Below, in pieces: positions 34,801 to 43,595 of a DNA stretch of 64,000 nt. This DNA is from Sinomonas sp. ASV322 (GTDB lineage: Bacteria > Actinomycetota > Actinomycetes > Actinomycetales > Micrococcaceae). The notes below the pieces were generated by a model. The model was not told where the DNA came from, searched no databases, and saw only the letters and a list, made by a program, of their open reading frames with translations. Within the stretch, counting starts at the first letter, position 1. Each line of letters starts with the position of its first letter. The stretch is from contig NZ_JAVFJJ010000016.1 of assembly GCF_030908245.1 (NCBI RefSeq), positions 1 to 64,000 of the forward strand, given 5' to 3'. The position numbers were made by a program, and so were the translations under genes.

Positions 34801-35787
34801 ATGACACTCATCCTGACGGCCTCGGACCTCGCCGCACTCGCGGACATGGAGGCCACGATCGAGGCCGTGGAGCGGAGCTTCGCAGACCTCGGTTCCGGCC
34901 TGGCCTGCCAGCCGGGTCCGACCTCGATGCACCTTCCGTCTTCCGATGCGAGATATCTCGTCATGGCCGGGGCCTCCGCCCCCCAGGGGCTCGTCGCCTC
35001 GAAGCTCCTGAGCGACATCCCTGCGAACGGGACCCGCGGCCTTCCGACCCAGCGTTCGTCCATCGTCCTGGCCGACGCCGAGACGGGGGAGACCCTCGCG
35101 CTGCTCGACGGGCGGGTGCCGACCCGGATCCGGACGGCGGCCGCGAGCGCCGTGGCCACGCGCCGGCTCGCCCGGTCGGGCAGCACCGTGCTCGGCCTCG
35201 TCGGCGCGGGCGCGCTCGCCGTCGCGCACCTCGAGGCCATCGCCAAGGTCGCGCCCATCGAGACCGTCGTGGTGTGGTCGAGGAGCGCGGCGACCATCGA
35301 CGGCTTCCGCAGGCAGGTCGAGTGGGCCGAGGTCGACGTCGTTGCTGCCGCGAGCCCGCAGGAGGCCGTGCAGTCCAGCGACATCCTCTGCACCCTCACG
35401 CCGTCGGAGGTCCCGATAGTGCACGGGACCTGGTTTGGCCCCGGCCTGCACGTCAACGCGGTCGGGGCCCGGCCTCGCCCGACCCACCGCGAAGTCGACG
35501 CCGAGGCCATGCGGCGATCGCGCGTCGTCGTCGACAGCCTCGAAACCGCCCTCGCCAAATCCGGCGATCTGCTCCTCGCCGTCGAGGAAGGGGCGATCGC
35601 GGCGGACGACGTGGCCGGCGAACTCGGCCAAGTCCTCGTCGGATCGGTCGCCGGGCGCGAAAGCGACGACCAGATCACGCTCTTCAACTCGGTCGGAATC
35701 GGCCTCCAGGACCTCGCGATCGGCCGCATCCTCTACGACGCCGCCCTTCAACGAGGTGTCGGCCTGAACCTCGACCTCGGCCGCTGA
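34801..35787 (+). CDS. Ornithine cyclodeaminase/mu-crystallin family protein
   Basis: 328 residues of the OCD family (NAD(P)-dependent imine reductases, alanine dehydrogenases, cyclodeaminases). The Rossmann motif is LGLVGAGALAVAHLEAI; upstream blocks SSIVLADAETGETLALLDG and RTAAASAVATRRLA and downstream HVNAVGARPRPTHREVD and TLFNSVGIGLQDLA fit. The ATG at 34801 has AAGGAG upstream. It starts the second plus-strand transcription unit of the island, behind two operators. A role on an amino or imino acid intermediate is likely; the reaction is not known. Confidence 0.9.
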   Translation: MTLILTASDLAALADMEATIEAVERSFADLGSGLACQPGPTSMHLPSSDARYLVMAGASAPQGLVASKLLSDIPANGTRGLPTQRSSIVLADAETGETLALLDGRVPTRIRTAAASAVATRRLARSGSTVLGLVGAGALAVAHLEAIAKVAPIETVVVWSRSAATIDGFRRQVEWAEVDVVAAASPQEAVQSSDILCTLTPSEVPIVHGTWFGPGLHVNAVGARPRPTHREVDAEAMRRSRVVVDSLETALAKSGDLLLAVEEGAIAADDVAGELGQVLVGSVAGRESDDQITLFNSVGIGLQDLAIGRILYDAALQRGVGLNLDLGR

Positions 35788-35848
35788 CCCCAGCCGCCCC
35801 AGACCATCCCCGCGCCCCCGCATCAACGACGATAGGAAGGCACCCACC

Positions 35849-37300
35849 ATGACACCGGACCGCTCGCGATCCCTCCTGACCCGCATGGACGACCTGCCGG
35901 TCGGGCGGCCCCACCTGAAGCTCGCCCTCATCGGCGGCCTCGGCCTCATGTTCGACGGCATGGACGGCTCGCTCGTCTCCTACATCATGCCGATCATCAG
36001 GCCGCTGTGGCACCTCGACGGCGCCCAGACGGGGCTCATCGGCAGCTCGCTGCTCATCGGCATCTTCATCGGCTCGATTGCCGCGGGCGTGCTCGGAGAC
36101 CGGATCGGTCGCCGCCGCGTCATGATGTACGCCCTCGCGCTGTACGCGATTGCCTCCGCCGTCGCGGCTGCGTCCCAGGGCTGGGAGTTCTTCTTCACGA
36201 TGCGCGTCATCGCGGGCATCGGGATCGGCGCGGAATCGGCGATCATCCCGACGTTCATCGCCGAATTCATCCCCAAGCGCCGCCGCGGACTCTTCGTCGG
36301 CGGCGTCGCGGGCTTCTTCGCCTTCGGGTACATCTGCGCGGCCTTCATCGGAACGACCCTCGTCGCGGGCCTCCACGACGGCTGGCGCATCAGCCAGCTC
36401 GTCACGGCCGCTCCGATCCTCATGCTTCTGTGGTGGCGGCGGTCCCTCCCCGAGTCGCCGCGCTGGCTCCTCACGCGCGGCCGGGTCGCCGAGGCATCCC
36501 TCATCGTCGACGGCCTCGAGGCCGGGAAGCTCGTGCGTGTCGATCGCGGCCCGGTGGAAGCGGTCCCGGGCGCATCGCCGTCGTCCGCCCTCAAGCGCCT
36601 CGCGCTCTTCCGGCACGCCGACCTGTGGAGGCACGGCAACGCTCGCCGGACCGCGGTCCTGTGGCTCCTCTGGATGGCGGTCACGTTCTCCTTCTTCGGA
36701 TTCTTCACGTGGATCCCGTCGCTCCTCGTGGGCCGCGGCATGACGATCGCGAGCAGCTTCACCCTCTCGCTCATCATGACGATCGCCCAGATTCCCGGCT
36801 ACTACAGCGCGTCCTACCTCAACGAGCGCTTCAGCCGCCGCATCACGATCGCGTCCTACCTCGCGGGCGGCGCGGTCTCGGCCCTCCTCCTCTCGCAGGC
36901 GCCGTCGGAGGGGATGGTGCTCGTGTGGGGCTCGTGCCTCTCCTTCTTCATGAACGGCTGCTACGCGGGCCTCTACGCGTACACGCCGGAGGTGTACGGA
37001 ACTGAGCTCCGCGCAACCGGCATGGGCACCGCCTCTGCGGTGGGCCGGATCGGCGGGATCGTTGCTCCGATCCTCATCGGCGCGGCCTTCTCGTCCCTCG
37101 GTTTCGCGGGCGTGTTCGCGATGATCATGGTCGTACTCGGCGGGGCCGCCGTCGTCGTCCTTGCCCTCGGGATCTCGACGCGCGGGCGCTCGCTTGAGGA
37201 GATCGAGGTGGGCGCCGCGGCCGCCGAGCCGGTCGTCGCCGTCGTCGTCCGCGAGGGGACCGCCGAGCCGGAAGCGAGCGCTCGCCGTGGGCGTCCGTAG
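35849..37300 (+). CDS. MFS transporter
   Basis: 483 residues, 12 predicted helices. The first-loop signature GDRIGRRRVMM and its repeat, and the layout of the sugar porter/aromatic-acid:H+ symporter families (SPRWLLTRGRVAEA after helix 6; VYGTELRATGMGTASAVGRIGG in helix 10 region), are visible. It should import or exchange an organic acid or sugar-like compound. AGGAAGG precedes the start, and the end overlaps the next gene by 14 bases. Confidence 0.92.
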   Translation: MTPDRSRSLLTRMDDLPVGRPHLKLALIGGLGLMFDGMDGSLVSYIMPIIRPLWHLDGAQTGLIGSSLLIGIFIGSIAAGVLGDRIGRRRVMMYALALYAIASAVAAASQGWEFFFTMRVIAGIGIGAESAIIPTFIAEFIPKRRRGLFVGGVAGFFAFGYICAAFIGTTLVAGLHDGWRISQLVTAAPILMLLWWRRSLPESPRWLLTRGRVAEASLIVDGLEAGKLVRVDRGPVEAVPGASPSSALKRLALFRHADLWRHGNARRTAVLWLLWMAVTFSFFGFFTWIPSLLVGRGMTIASSFTLSLIMTIAQIPGYYSASYLNERFSRRITIASYLAGGAVSALLLSQAPSEGMVLVWGSCLSFFMNGCYAGLYAYTPEVYGTELRATGMGTASAVGRIGGIVAPILIGAAFSSLGFAGVFAMIMVVLGGAAVVVLALGISTRGRSLEEIEVGAAAAEPVVAVVVREGTAEPEASARRGRP

Positions 37301-38486
37301 GGAGCCGGGCGCCCCGGCCCGCCCCGCCGCCGTCGTGCTCCGGGACGCGCGGATCCTCGGCCCCGAGACGGGCGACGTCGGGCCGCCGCGCACGATTGTC
37401 ACCCGCGGCGGGCTCGTCGACGAGATCTCGGCCTCGACCCGAACCGTCCCCGATTCCGTCGAGATCTCGCTCGCGGGGCTCACCGTCCTGCCCGGCCTCA
37501 TCGACGCCCACGTCCACGTCACCCAGGCCTCGGGCGACTTCGGGGAGATTCTCTCGTGGACGCCGAGCTACCACGCCGCCCGGACGGGTCTCGTGATGCA
37601 CGAGATGCTCTTGCGCGGCTTCACGATGGTGCGGGACATGGGCGGGGCGGACGCTGGGCTCGCGCGGGCGGTCGAGGAGCGGCTCGTCACGGGACCGCGT
37701 CTCAAGGCCGGTGGGCCGATTTTCGCGCCCACGGGCGGCCACGTGCTCACGAAGGTCTGCGACGGGGAGACCGAGCTCCGCCGAGCACTCCGCGCCGAGT
37801 TCCGCGACGGCGCCGACCACGCGAAGCTCACGCTCTCGGGCGGCGTGGTCTCGAAGATGCGCATCGAGGCCCTCGCGTTCTCGGACGCCGAAGTGCTCGC
37901 GGCGGTGGACGAGGCGCACCTCGCCCACCGCTACATCGCGGCCCACGTCTACACCGCCGAGGCTGTTTCCCGGGCCCTCCGGCTCGGCGTGCGGACGATC
38001 GAGCATGGAAACCTGCTCGACGACGAATGCCTCGAGCTCTTCCTCGAGACGGGGGCCTACTACGTGCCCACGCTCGCGACATACTGGGCGATCCTGTCCG
38101 GCCGGACCGGCCACGGGCTCGATGCATCCAAGCGGGCCGCGGTCGAGGACATCTTCGAACGCGGGCTCGAGTCTGTTTCGCGGGCCACCGCGGCCGAGGT
38201 GAAGATCGGCTACGGGACCGATCTCCATGGCGAAGGCCTCGCGATCCAGCTCGAGGAGTTCGCACTGCGGGCGCGGGTCCAGGAACCGCTCGACGTGATC
38301 CGTTCCGCGACGCTCGTCGGTGCGGAGATCGTGGGCGAGGAGGGGCGCGCGGGCGTTGTCCGCGAGGGGGCGCGGGCCGATGTGATCGCGGTGGACGGCG
38401 ATCCGCTCGCCGATATCGGTGTGCTCGCCGGCGGTCGCTCGCTGAGGTTCATCATGGCCGACGGCGACGTGCTCCTGGCGACGTAG
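37287..38486 (+). CDS. Metal-dependent amidohydrolase
   Basis: 399 residues with intact amidohydrolase motifs: first metal site LIDAHVHV (HxH), Lys in HAKLTLSGG (bridging carbamate position), AAHVYTAEAV, RTIEHGNLLDD and YGTDLHGE. It resembles the imidazolonepropionase/Xaa-Pro dipeptidase-like branch. The GTG at 37287, inside the MFS gene, gives the family-like N-terminus. It ends the third island transcription unit. Confidence 0.9.
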   Translation: MGVRREPGAPARPAAVVLRDARILGPETGDVGPPRTIVTRGGLVDEISASTRTVPDSVEISLAGLTVLPGLIDAHVHVTQASGDFGEILSWTPSYHAARTGLVMHEMLLRGFTMVRDMGGADAGLARAVEERLVTGPRLKAGGPIFAPTGGHVLTKVCDGETELRRALRAEFRDGADHAKLTLSGGVVSKMRIEALAFSDAEVLAAVDEAHLAHRYIAAHVYTAEAVSRALRLGVRTIEHGNLLDDECLELFLETGAYYVPTLATYWAILSGRTGHGLDASKRAAVEDIFERGLESVSRATAAEVKIGYGTDLHGEGLAIQLEEFALRARVQEPLDVIRSATLVGAEIVGEEGRAGVVREGARADVIAVDGDPLADIGVLAGGRSLRFIMADGDVLLAT

Positions 38487-38652
38487 CGGCCACCCGGACG
38501 GTGACAATGGTGCCATCCGTGACGCCCCGATCGTCAATTTATACGCGGCACACTTCCCATTAACGCTAGACTGACTTCACGCACCGGCTGCTTCTCCCAT
38601 ATTGCTCGGGCTTGATCCCGGCGGAGGCGGCCACATCATTTGGGGGAATGAA

Positions 38653-39411
38653 GTGAAGTTCAGTATTTTGCGGATTGCAGCGGCGTCCCTTGCTCTCGCG
38701 TTGGGGGCCGCCTTTGCGGCCCTCGCCTCGCCCGCCGTCGCGGCGGCCTGCAGCCTTGCCGCGAGTGGCGCGCAGGTGTGCGAGAGCGGCGGAATGACTT
38801 CGAGTCCCGTCGGCGCGGGCGACGGCGGGGCGTCGCCTGGTGCTTCGACGCAGGCCCCGGGCACGCCCGATCCGAGCCCTGCCGCGCCCACTGTTGACCC
38901 GCCCGCGAGCTCGCCCGGAGAAGTGCCCGCCGGTCCCTCGGCACCGGTCGTGCCTTCTGAGCCTGTCGTTCCCCAGCCTGTGGTTCCTCCCGCGTCCCAC
39001 GCATCGGCTCCCGCCTCCGAGGCGCAGAGGGAAGCGGGCTCCGCATCTCCGCTCGGGGAGGCTCGGCCAGCGCCCGCCACCTCGTCGCCGACTCCCTCGC
39101 CGACGCCGTCGACGACGGTCCAGCACGCCGTGGGCCCGGCGCCGTCGCCCGCCGACCCGAGCGCCGCGCCATCCTCGAGCACGAGCAGAAGCGCCGCGAC
39201 GCCGAGCGCCGCGGGCGCGCGTGATCGGGACCCCACGCGGAGCGCGATTGAGACCCCGGTGCCCGTCGAGGGTGCCGCCGCGGACATCACGCGGGTCGCG
39301 AGCGCCGAGACTGCGCCGCTGCTCGGGGCCATCGCGATCGGCGGCTCGATCGCGATCGCAACCGTGCGGTCCTTCGGCCGGCTGGGCACCGTGGACGGCC
39401 CGCGGGAGTAG
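38653..39411 (+). CDS. Secreted Pro/Ala/Ser-rich protein of unknown function
   Basis: 252 residues. A signal peptide (ILRIAAASLALALGAAFAAL, cleavage near ASPAVAA) is followed by two cysteines close together (ACSLAASGAQVC), about 160 residues of low-complexity Pro/Ala/Ser, and a C-terminal hydrophobic stretch (APLLGAIAIGGSIAIA) ending in a few basic residues, so it may be anchored in the membrane with a long extended stalk. The GTG at 38653 has GGGGG upstream. No enzyme domain is seen. It is separate from the island operons. Confidence 0.72.
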   Translation: MKFSILRIAAASLALALGAAFAALASPAVAAACSLAASGAQVCESGGMTSSPVGAGDGGASPGASTQAPGTPDPSPAAPTVDPPASSPGEVPAGPSAPVVPSEPVVPQPVVPPASHASAPASEAQREAGSASPLGEARPAPATSSPTPSPTPSTTVQHAVGPAPSPADPSAAPSSSTSRSAATPSAAGARDRDPTRSAIETPVPVEGAAADITRVASAETAPLLGAIAIGGSIAIATVRSFGRLGTVDGPRE

Positions 39412-39423
39412 CGTGGACGACTC

Positions 39424-39483
39424 ATCGACTGCTCCGCAATTGTCGTTCTGGAGGCCCAAAACGACAGTTGCGGAGCAGTCGAT
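39424..39483. repeat. 24-bp near-perfect inverted repeat
   Basis: ATCGACTGCTCCGCAATTGT continues to CGTT at 39447; its complement at 39460-39483 differs at one base (a G-U pair in RNA). The loop is 12 nt. It lies between convergent genes and could be a bidirectional terminator, but the arm length and composition (AT content higher than the surroundings) also fit a small palindromic mobile repeat. Confidence 0.85.
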
Positions 39484-39542
39484 CAACGGAGTGGTGGGCT
39501 TCGTCACCCCTCACTGGTGGGAGCGTGGGGCGCGGGGTGGAC

Positions 39543-40946
39543 CTACGCCCCGAAGAGAGTCCCTGTCGCCTCGTCGTGCCGCGAACGAACGGCGGCCGGC
39601 CACGCCGCGCCACAGTTGGGTTCGAAGACGTTCCGCGCCGGAGGGACCCACTCCGGCAGTTCTCCGGTCAACGCCCAGGCGGCCTGCCTGGCTGCGCCGA
39701 GCGCCGCGTACTCGCGTTGCTCCGGGCGCTCGACCCGCTTGCCTGTGAGATCGGCCATCGCCTGGCACAGGGAGTCCAAGCGGGCCGCGCCGCCGACGGC
39801 CACGAGCGAGCCGATGCGGACCCCGGCCCGCTCGAGACCGTCCGTGGCGCGCGCGACGGCGCACGCGACGCCCAGAACAGCGGCCCGAGCGACGTTCTCG
39901 GGTGTCATATTGTTCCGCGTAAGACCCAGAAGCGCGCCCGTTGAATGAGGCATGAGGGGATTGCGCTCGCCGTCGAGATAAGGCAGGAAGGTGAGTCCCC
40001 CGGCGTCCGCGGGCGCCGCCGCCGCAAGGCCGGCGAGATCGTCGAGGCCGGTGCGCAGCAGCCGTGCCGCGGCGATGAAGGTCCTCGCTCCGTTGAGGGT
40101 CGCCACCATGGGGAGGTGGAGTCCTTGTGCGTCGTGCATGTCGTCGACGAAGCCGGTCGCGTCCGCGACTCCACCTTCACGCCTTATCGAGACCGTCATG
40201 CTCGTCCCGATCGAGACGACCGCCTCTCCTGTGGCCGCACCGAGCCCTAGCGCCGCAGCCGCGTTGTCGCCGCAGCCTGCTCCGACCACCATTCCGCGAT
40301 CGGTCACGCCCGCCCGATCGGATGGGCCGAGGGCACGAGGCGCGGAAGCCTGACGGCCGAGGGCCAGTTCGATGAGCTCTGGTCGGTACGCGGCATCTGG
40401 AAGCGACCAATACCCGGTCACCGACGCGTCCGAGTAGTCGGTGGTCGGCTCCGATGCCCGTCCGAGGAGGCCCCACGTGAGCCAATCGTGCGGAAGCATG
40501 ACCCTGCGCACGCGGTCTGCGGCCTCGGGCTCGGAGTCGCGAAGCCATCGCAGCTTCGATATGGGATGTGCCGCTGCGGGCACAAGGCCGATGCGGTGGG
40601 CCCAGCGCTCAGCCCCGCCGCCCTCCCGGCACAGGTCGTTCCCGGCCTTCGCCGCACGCCCGTCGTTCCACAGGATGGCGTCCCGAACCGGCTCCCCATC
40701 CCCGCCGAGGAAGAGGGTCGTGTGCTGCTGCGCCGTGATCGAGAGCGCCGCGACGCCACGGAGGTCGTGGGCGCCGGTCGCGTGGAATGCATCCCACCAC
40801 AGCTGGGGATCGACCTCGGTGCCATCAGGGTGCGGCACGGAGGTCGAGCGGACGACGACGCCGCTTGCCGCCTCGACGACGACGAGCTTGCAGTTCTGGG
40901 TCGAGGAGTCGACGCCCGCGACGAGCAGCGGAGGCTTCACCGTCAC
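39543..40946 (-). CDS. xylB: FGGY-family carbohydrate kinase, xylulokinase-like
   Basis: 467 residues. N-terminal phosphate loop GVDSSTQNCKLVVV, catalytic-region SITAQQHTTLFL and ILWNDGRA, LPHDWLTW, the second phosphate motif SIGTSM and ATP-binding VAVGGAARLDSLCQAMADL are typical of xylulokinases. The GTG start overlaps the regulator stop (GTGA). In this context the substrate may be D-xylulose or a tetrulose or polyol of similar shape; the motifs alone do not decide. It ends in a convergent gap containing a long inverted repeat. Confidence 0.9.
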   Translation of the reverse strand: MTVKPPLLVAGVDSSTQNCKLVVVEAASGVVVRSTSVPHPDGTEVDPQLWWDAFHATGAHDLRGVAALSITAQQHTTLFLGGDGEPVRDAILWNDGRAAKAGNDLCREGGGAERWAHRIGLVPAAAHPISKLRWLRDSEPEAADRVRRVMLPHDWLTWGLLGRASEPTTDYSDASVTGYWSLPDAAYRPELIELALGRQASAPRALGPSDRAGVTDRGMVVGAGCGDNAAAALGLGAATGEAVVSIGTSMTVSIRREGGVADATGFVDDMHDAQGLHLPMVATLNGARTFIAAARLLRTGLDDLAGLAAAAPADAGGLTFLPYLDGERNPLMPHSTGALLGLTRNNMTPENVARAAVLGVACAVARATDGLERAGVRIGSLVAVGGAARLDSLCQAMADLTGKRVERPEQREYAALGAARQAAWALTGELPEWVPPARNVFEPNCGAAWPAAVRSRHDEATGTLFGA

Positions 40947-41884
40947 CCTGCCAAGAGCTGCTGTGCAGTTTCGCTGTCTGTCACAAGGCCCGTGAGGAGT
41001 TTCGCGGTGAGGACCGCGCGGATCGCGCGGACCTTCGTGGGGCCTCCCGCGGCACCGATCCGGGTCGGGATAGCGCGGAGCTGCTTCTCGCTCACGGCGA
41101 TGCTCCGGGAGTCGAGGTCGTGTACGACCTCGCCCGAGTCGGTCACGAGGGTCGCCGCGATTTCGGCGACGACGCCGCGGTCGAGGATGCGCCGCCGGTC
41201 GGCGTCGTTGAGCGCCCGATTCTCATACATGAGTGAATTCCGCGGCACCCATGAGCCGATGGCCCCGACGGCGACCGTGACGCGCGAGAACTGGTCGAAC
41301 GTCTGGCGGATGTCCGGCTGTCGGCGCACGCCTTCGGCGGCCTGGGCGTCGCTCATGAGGAGCGAGGCGTAAATGGGCCACGGCCGCACGCCGTCGAGCA
41401 TGCTCACGCGCCGCATCACCTCGAGGCCGCTCTGCTGGATGGGCCCCGCGACGCCTGCGAGCTGCACGACGTTGTGGCAGCGCAGCGAGGTGAGCGACCG
41501 GGCCATCGCGTTGAGCGTCCGCCCCGAGGTCAGGCCGAGGATGTCGTCGTCCGCGAGGACCTCCCCGAGCAGATCGGCCGTTGTCGCCCCCAGGGCCTCT
41601 TGGACGGTCACCTCGGAATCCGTCGGAATGGCGACGACGACGGCATGGTCGAGGCCGAAGCGTTCCCGGAGTCGGACCGAAAGGTCGAGGCTCACGTTCG
41701 ACGGACTTGAGATCTCGAAGCGCACGATCCCCGATTCGACGGCTTCGTCGAGCAGGCGCCCGACCTTGAAGCGGCTGAGCCCGGTCTGCTCGGCAATCTC
41801 GATGCGCGTCTTTCCGTGCACGTAGTATTCGGTCGCGATATGCGCGATCTGCACTTGGCGCATGGGTCCGGGCGGTTCGGTCAT
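40943..41884 (-). CDS. SorC/DeoR-type sugar-responsive regulator
   Basis: 313 residues. The N-terminal HTH (IAHIATEYYVHGKTRIEIAEQTGLSRFKVGRLLDEA) is followed by the SorC sugar-binding domain of the NagB/RpiA-like fold (DDDILGLTSGRTLNAMARSL, VVQLAGVAGP). It senses a phosphorylated sugar. The ATG at 41884 is chosen because AAGGAGG lies five bases upstream. It is co-transcribed with the FGGY kinase and divergent from the ABC transporter operon, with a palindrome between. Confidence 0.92.
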   Translation of the reverse strand: MTEPPGPMRQVQIAHIATEYYVHGKTRIEIAEQTGLSRFKVGRLLDEAVESGIVRFEISSPSNVSLDLSVRLRERFGLDHAVVVAIPTDSEVTVQEALGATTADLLGEVLADDDILGLTSGRTLNAMARSLTSLRCHNVVQLAGVAGPIQQSGLEVMRRVSMLDGVRPWPIYASLLMSDAQAAEGVRRQPDIRQTFDQFSRVTVAVGAIGSWVPRNSLMYENRALNDADRRRILDRGVVAEIAATLVTDSGEVVHDLDSRSIAVSEKQLRAIPTRIGAAGGPTKVRAIRAVLTAKLLTGLVTDSETAQQLLAG

Positions 41885-41933
41885 CGATTCCTCCTTCGAC
41901 ATTTGAGCATCCCGGTCGCACATCCGCAATCCT

Positions 41934-41947
41934 TGCTCATGTGAGCA
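41934..41947. promoter_or_regulatory. SorC operator candidate
   Basis: TGCTCATGTGAGCA, a 14-bp palindrome except at the centre, in the divergent intergenic region. A further half-site TTGAGCA occurs at 41903-41909. Confidence 0.65.
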
Positions 41948-41953
41948 TGATAG

Positions 41954-41983
41954 TTGCAGCTTTGAGAACAGCGTTCCTATGCT
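41954..41983 (+). promoter_or_regulatory. Predicted promoter of the tetritol/polyol operon
   Basis: TTGCAG (41954-41959) and TATGCT (41978-41983) are 18 bp apart, seven bases past the operator palindrome. The -35 match is moderate. Confidence 0.5.
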
Positions 41984-42035
41984 CGACGGGCTGGCCCCGA
42001 TCGGAGCCGGCCGACAGGAGCAAAGGAGCTGGGAA

Positions 42036-43595
42036 GTGCCAACAGCGCTCATCGAGAACGCGGCGGAGACCGCGATGCTCATGTGCTCGGGCATTCACAT
42101 GTCGTTCGGCGGGGTCCCGGTCCTCAAGGGAATCGACCTCAGCCTTGAACCGGGTACCGTCACCGCCCTTGCCGGGGAGAACGGGGCCGGCAAGTCCACC
42201 CTCATGAAGATCGCGTCCGGCCAGTACAGGCCGGACAGCGGGAGCGTCGAGGTGCGCGGCGCGCACCTTCCAGCAGGTGACACGCGCGCGGCTGCTTCTC
42301 TCGGCGTCGCCATCGTGCCGCAGGAGCTCGCGTCGATCCCCGAGCTGACCGTCTACGAGAACCTCTTCGTCGGCGTCGAGAAACGCACGCCGTTCGGCAC
42401 GCTCGACCGCCGCGGAATGGTCCGCGAAGCGAAGTCCCGTCTGGCGGGGTTCGGGCTCGACACCGACCCGACGGTGCGGATGGGGTCGCTGCCCGTCGGA
42501 ATCCGTCAGATCATCGAGATCGTCAAGGCCACGAGCCGCGGAGCACGCGTCCTGCTGCTCGACGAGCCCACGAGCGCCATCGCGGAGCGCGAAGTGGCCC
42601 GGCTCATCGACGTCGTGCGCAGCCTGCGCGACCAAGGCGTCGCCGTCATGTTCACGACTCACAAGATGGAAGAGATCCGCGCGATGGCGGACCGCGTCAT
42701 CGTGCTCAGGGACGGAAGCCTCGTCTCCGATACCGCGCTGGCAGACATCACCGACGACGGCATCGTGACCGCGATGATCGGCCGCGAGCTCGACAACCTC
42801 TTCCCCGACCTCCCACCGGCGGGCGACCAGGTGGTCCTCGAAGTCGAGGGACTTGTGGCGATGCGCGGCGCCGATCCGATCGATTTCAGCGTCCGACGGG
42901 GCGAGATTCTCGGCCTCGCCGGCCTCGTCGGAGCTGGCCGCACCGAGCTTCTCGAGTGCATCTACGGCGTCCGCAAGCCCGTCTCCGGGCGCGTCAAGGT
43001 CAACGGACGTGTGATCAAGCCTGGCGATCCGCTGGCTTCTATCGCGAGCCATCTGGCCATAGTTCCCGAAGACCGGAAGGGGGCTGGAGCCGTCCTCTCG
43101 CTCAGCGTTCTCGACAATGCGATCCTTCCGCGGATCGGTGCCTTCTCACGCTGGGGCGTGCTGGCTCGGCGAGGGAAGCAGGGCAAGGTCCAAGAGGTCA
43201 TGCGCTCGATGCGTCTGAAGAGCAACGGACTCGGCCAGACTCTCGAGCATCTCTCGGGCGGCAATCAGCAGAAGGTAGTTCTTGGCCGTTGGCTCACCGG
43301 TCGTGTTGACGCTCTCCTGCTCGACGAGCCGACGCGAGGTGTCGACGTCGGGGCCCGCAACGAGATCTACCGGATCGTCACTGAGCTGTCCGCAGCCGGT
43401 ATGGCTGTCGTCATGGCGTCGAGCGACATGCCGGAGATCTTGAGTCTCTCCCATCGCGCGTTCGTCCTGCGCGGCTTCTCCGTAGCGGGCGAGCTCAGCC
43501 GCGAGCAGCTGGCCGACCCGGGCGTCCAGGACGTCATCTTCCGTCTCGCGTCTGGCCAGGACGCATCCGCCCAAGCCCAGGAGGCCCAGCCATGA
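42036..43595 (+). CDS. Ribose-type ABC transporter ATP-binding protein (two ATPase domains)
   Basis: 519 residues of the RbsA/CUT2 type: two fused ATPase domains, the first with Walker A GENGAGKST and LLLDEPTSAI, the second with the degenerate GLVGAGRTE, signature LSGGNQQKV and LLLDEPTRGVDVGA. Loss of a consensus Walker A in the second domain is normal in the family. The GTG at 42036 follows AAAGGAG. It overlaps the permease gene by four bases. Confidence 0.94.
   Translation: MPTALIENAAETAMLMCSGIHMSFGGVPVLKGIDLSLEPGTVTALAGENGAGKSTLMKIASGQYRPDSGSVEVRGAHLPAGDTRAAASLGVAIVPQELASIPELTVYENLFVGVEKRTPFGTLDRRGMVREAKSRLAGFGLDTDPTVRMGSLPVGIRQIIEIVKATSRGARVLLLDEPTSAIAEREVARLIDVVRSLRDQGVAVMFTTHKMEEIRAMADRVIVLRDGSLVSDTALADITDDGIVTAMIGRELDNLFPDLPPAGDQVVLEVEGLVAMRGADPIDFSVRRGEILGLAGLVGAGRTELLECIYGVRKPVSGRVKVNGRVIKPGDPLASIASHLAIVPEDRKGAGAVLSLSVLDNAILPRIGAFSRWGVLARRGKQGKVQEVMRSMRLKSNGLGQTLEHLSGGNQQKVVLGRWLTGRVDALLLDEPTRGVDVGARNEIYRIVTELSAAGMAVVMASSDMPEILSLSHRAFVLRGFSVAGELSREQLADPGVQDVIFRLASGQDASAQAQEAQP

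Noticed and set aside
39424-39483. Insertion sequence ends
   Set aside because: Only a 12-nt loop separates the arms; there is no transposase and no target duplication was found.
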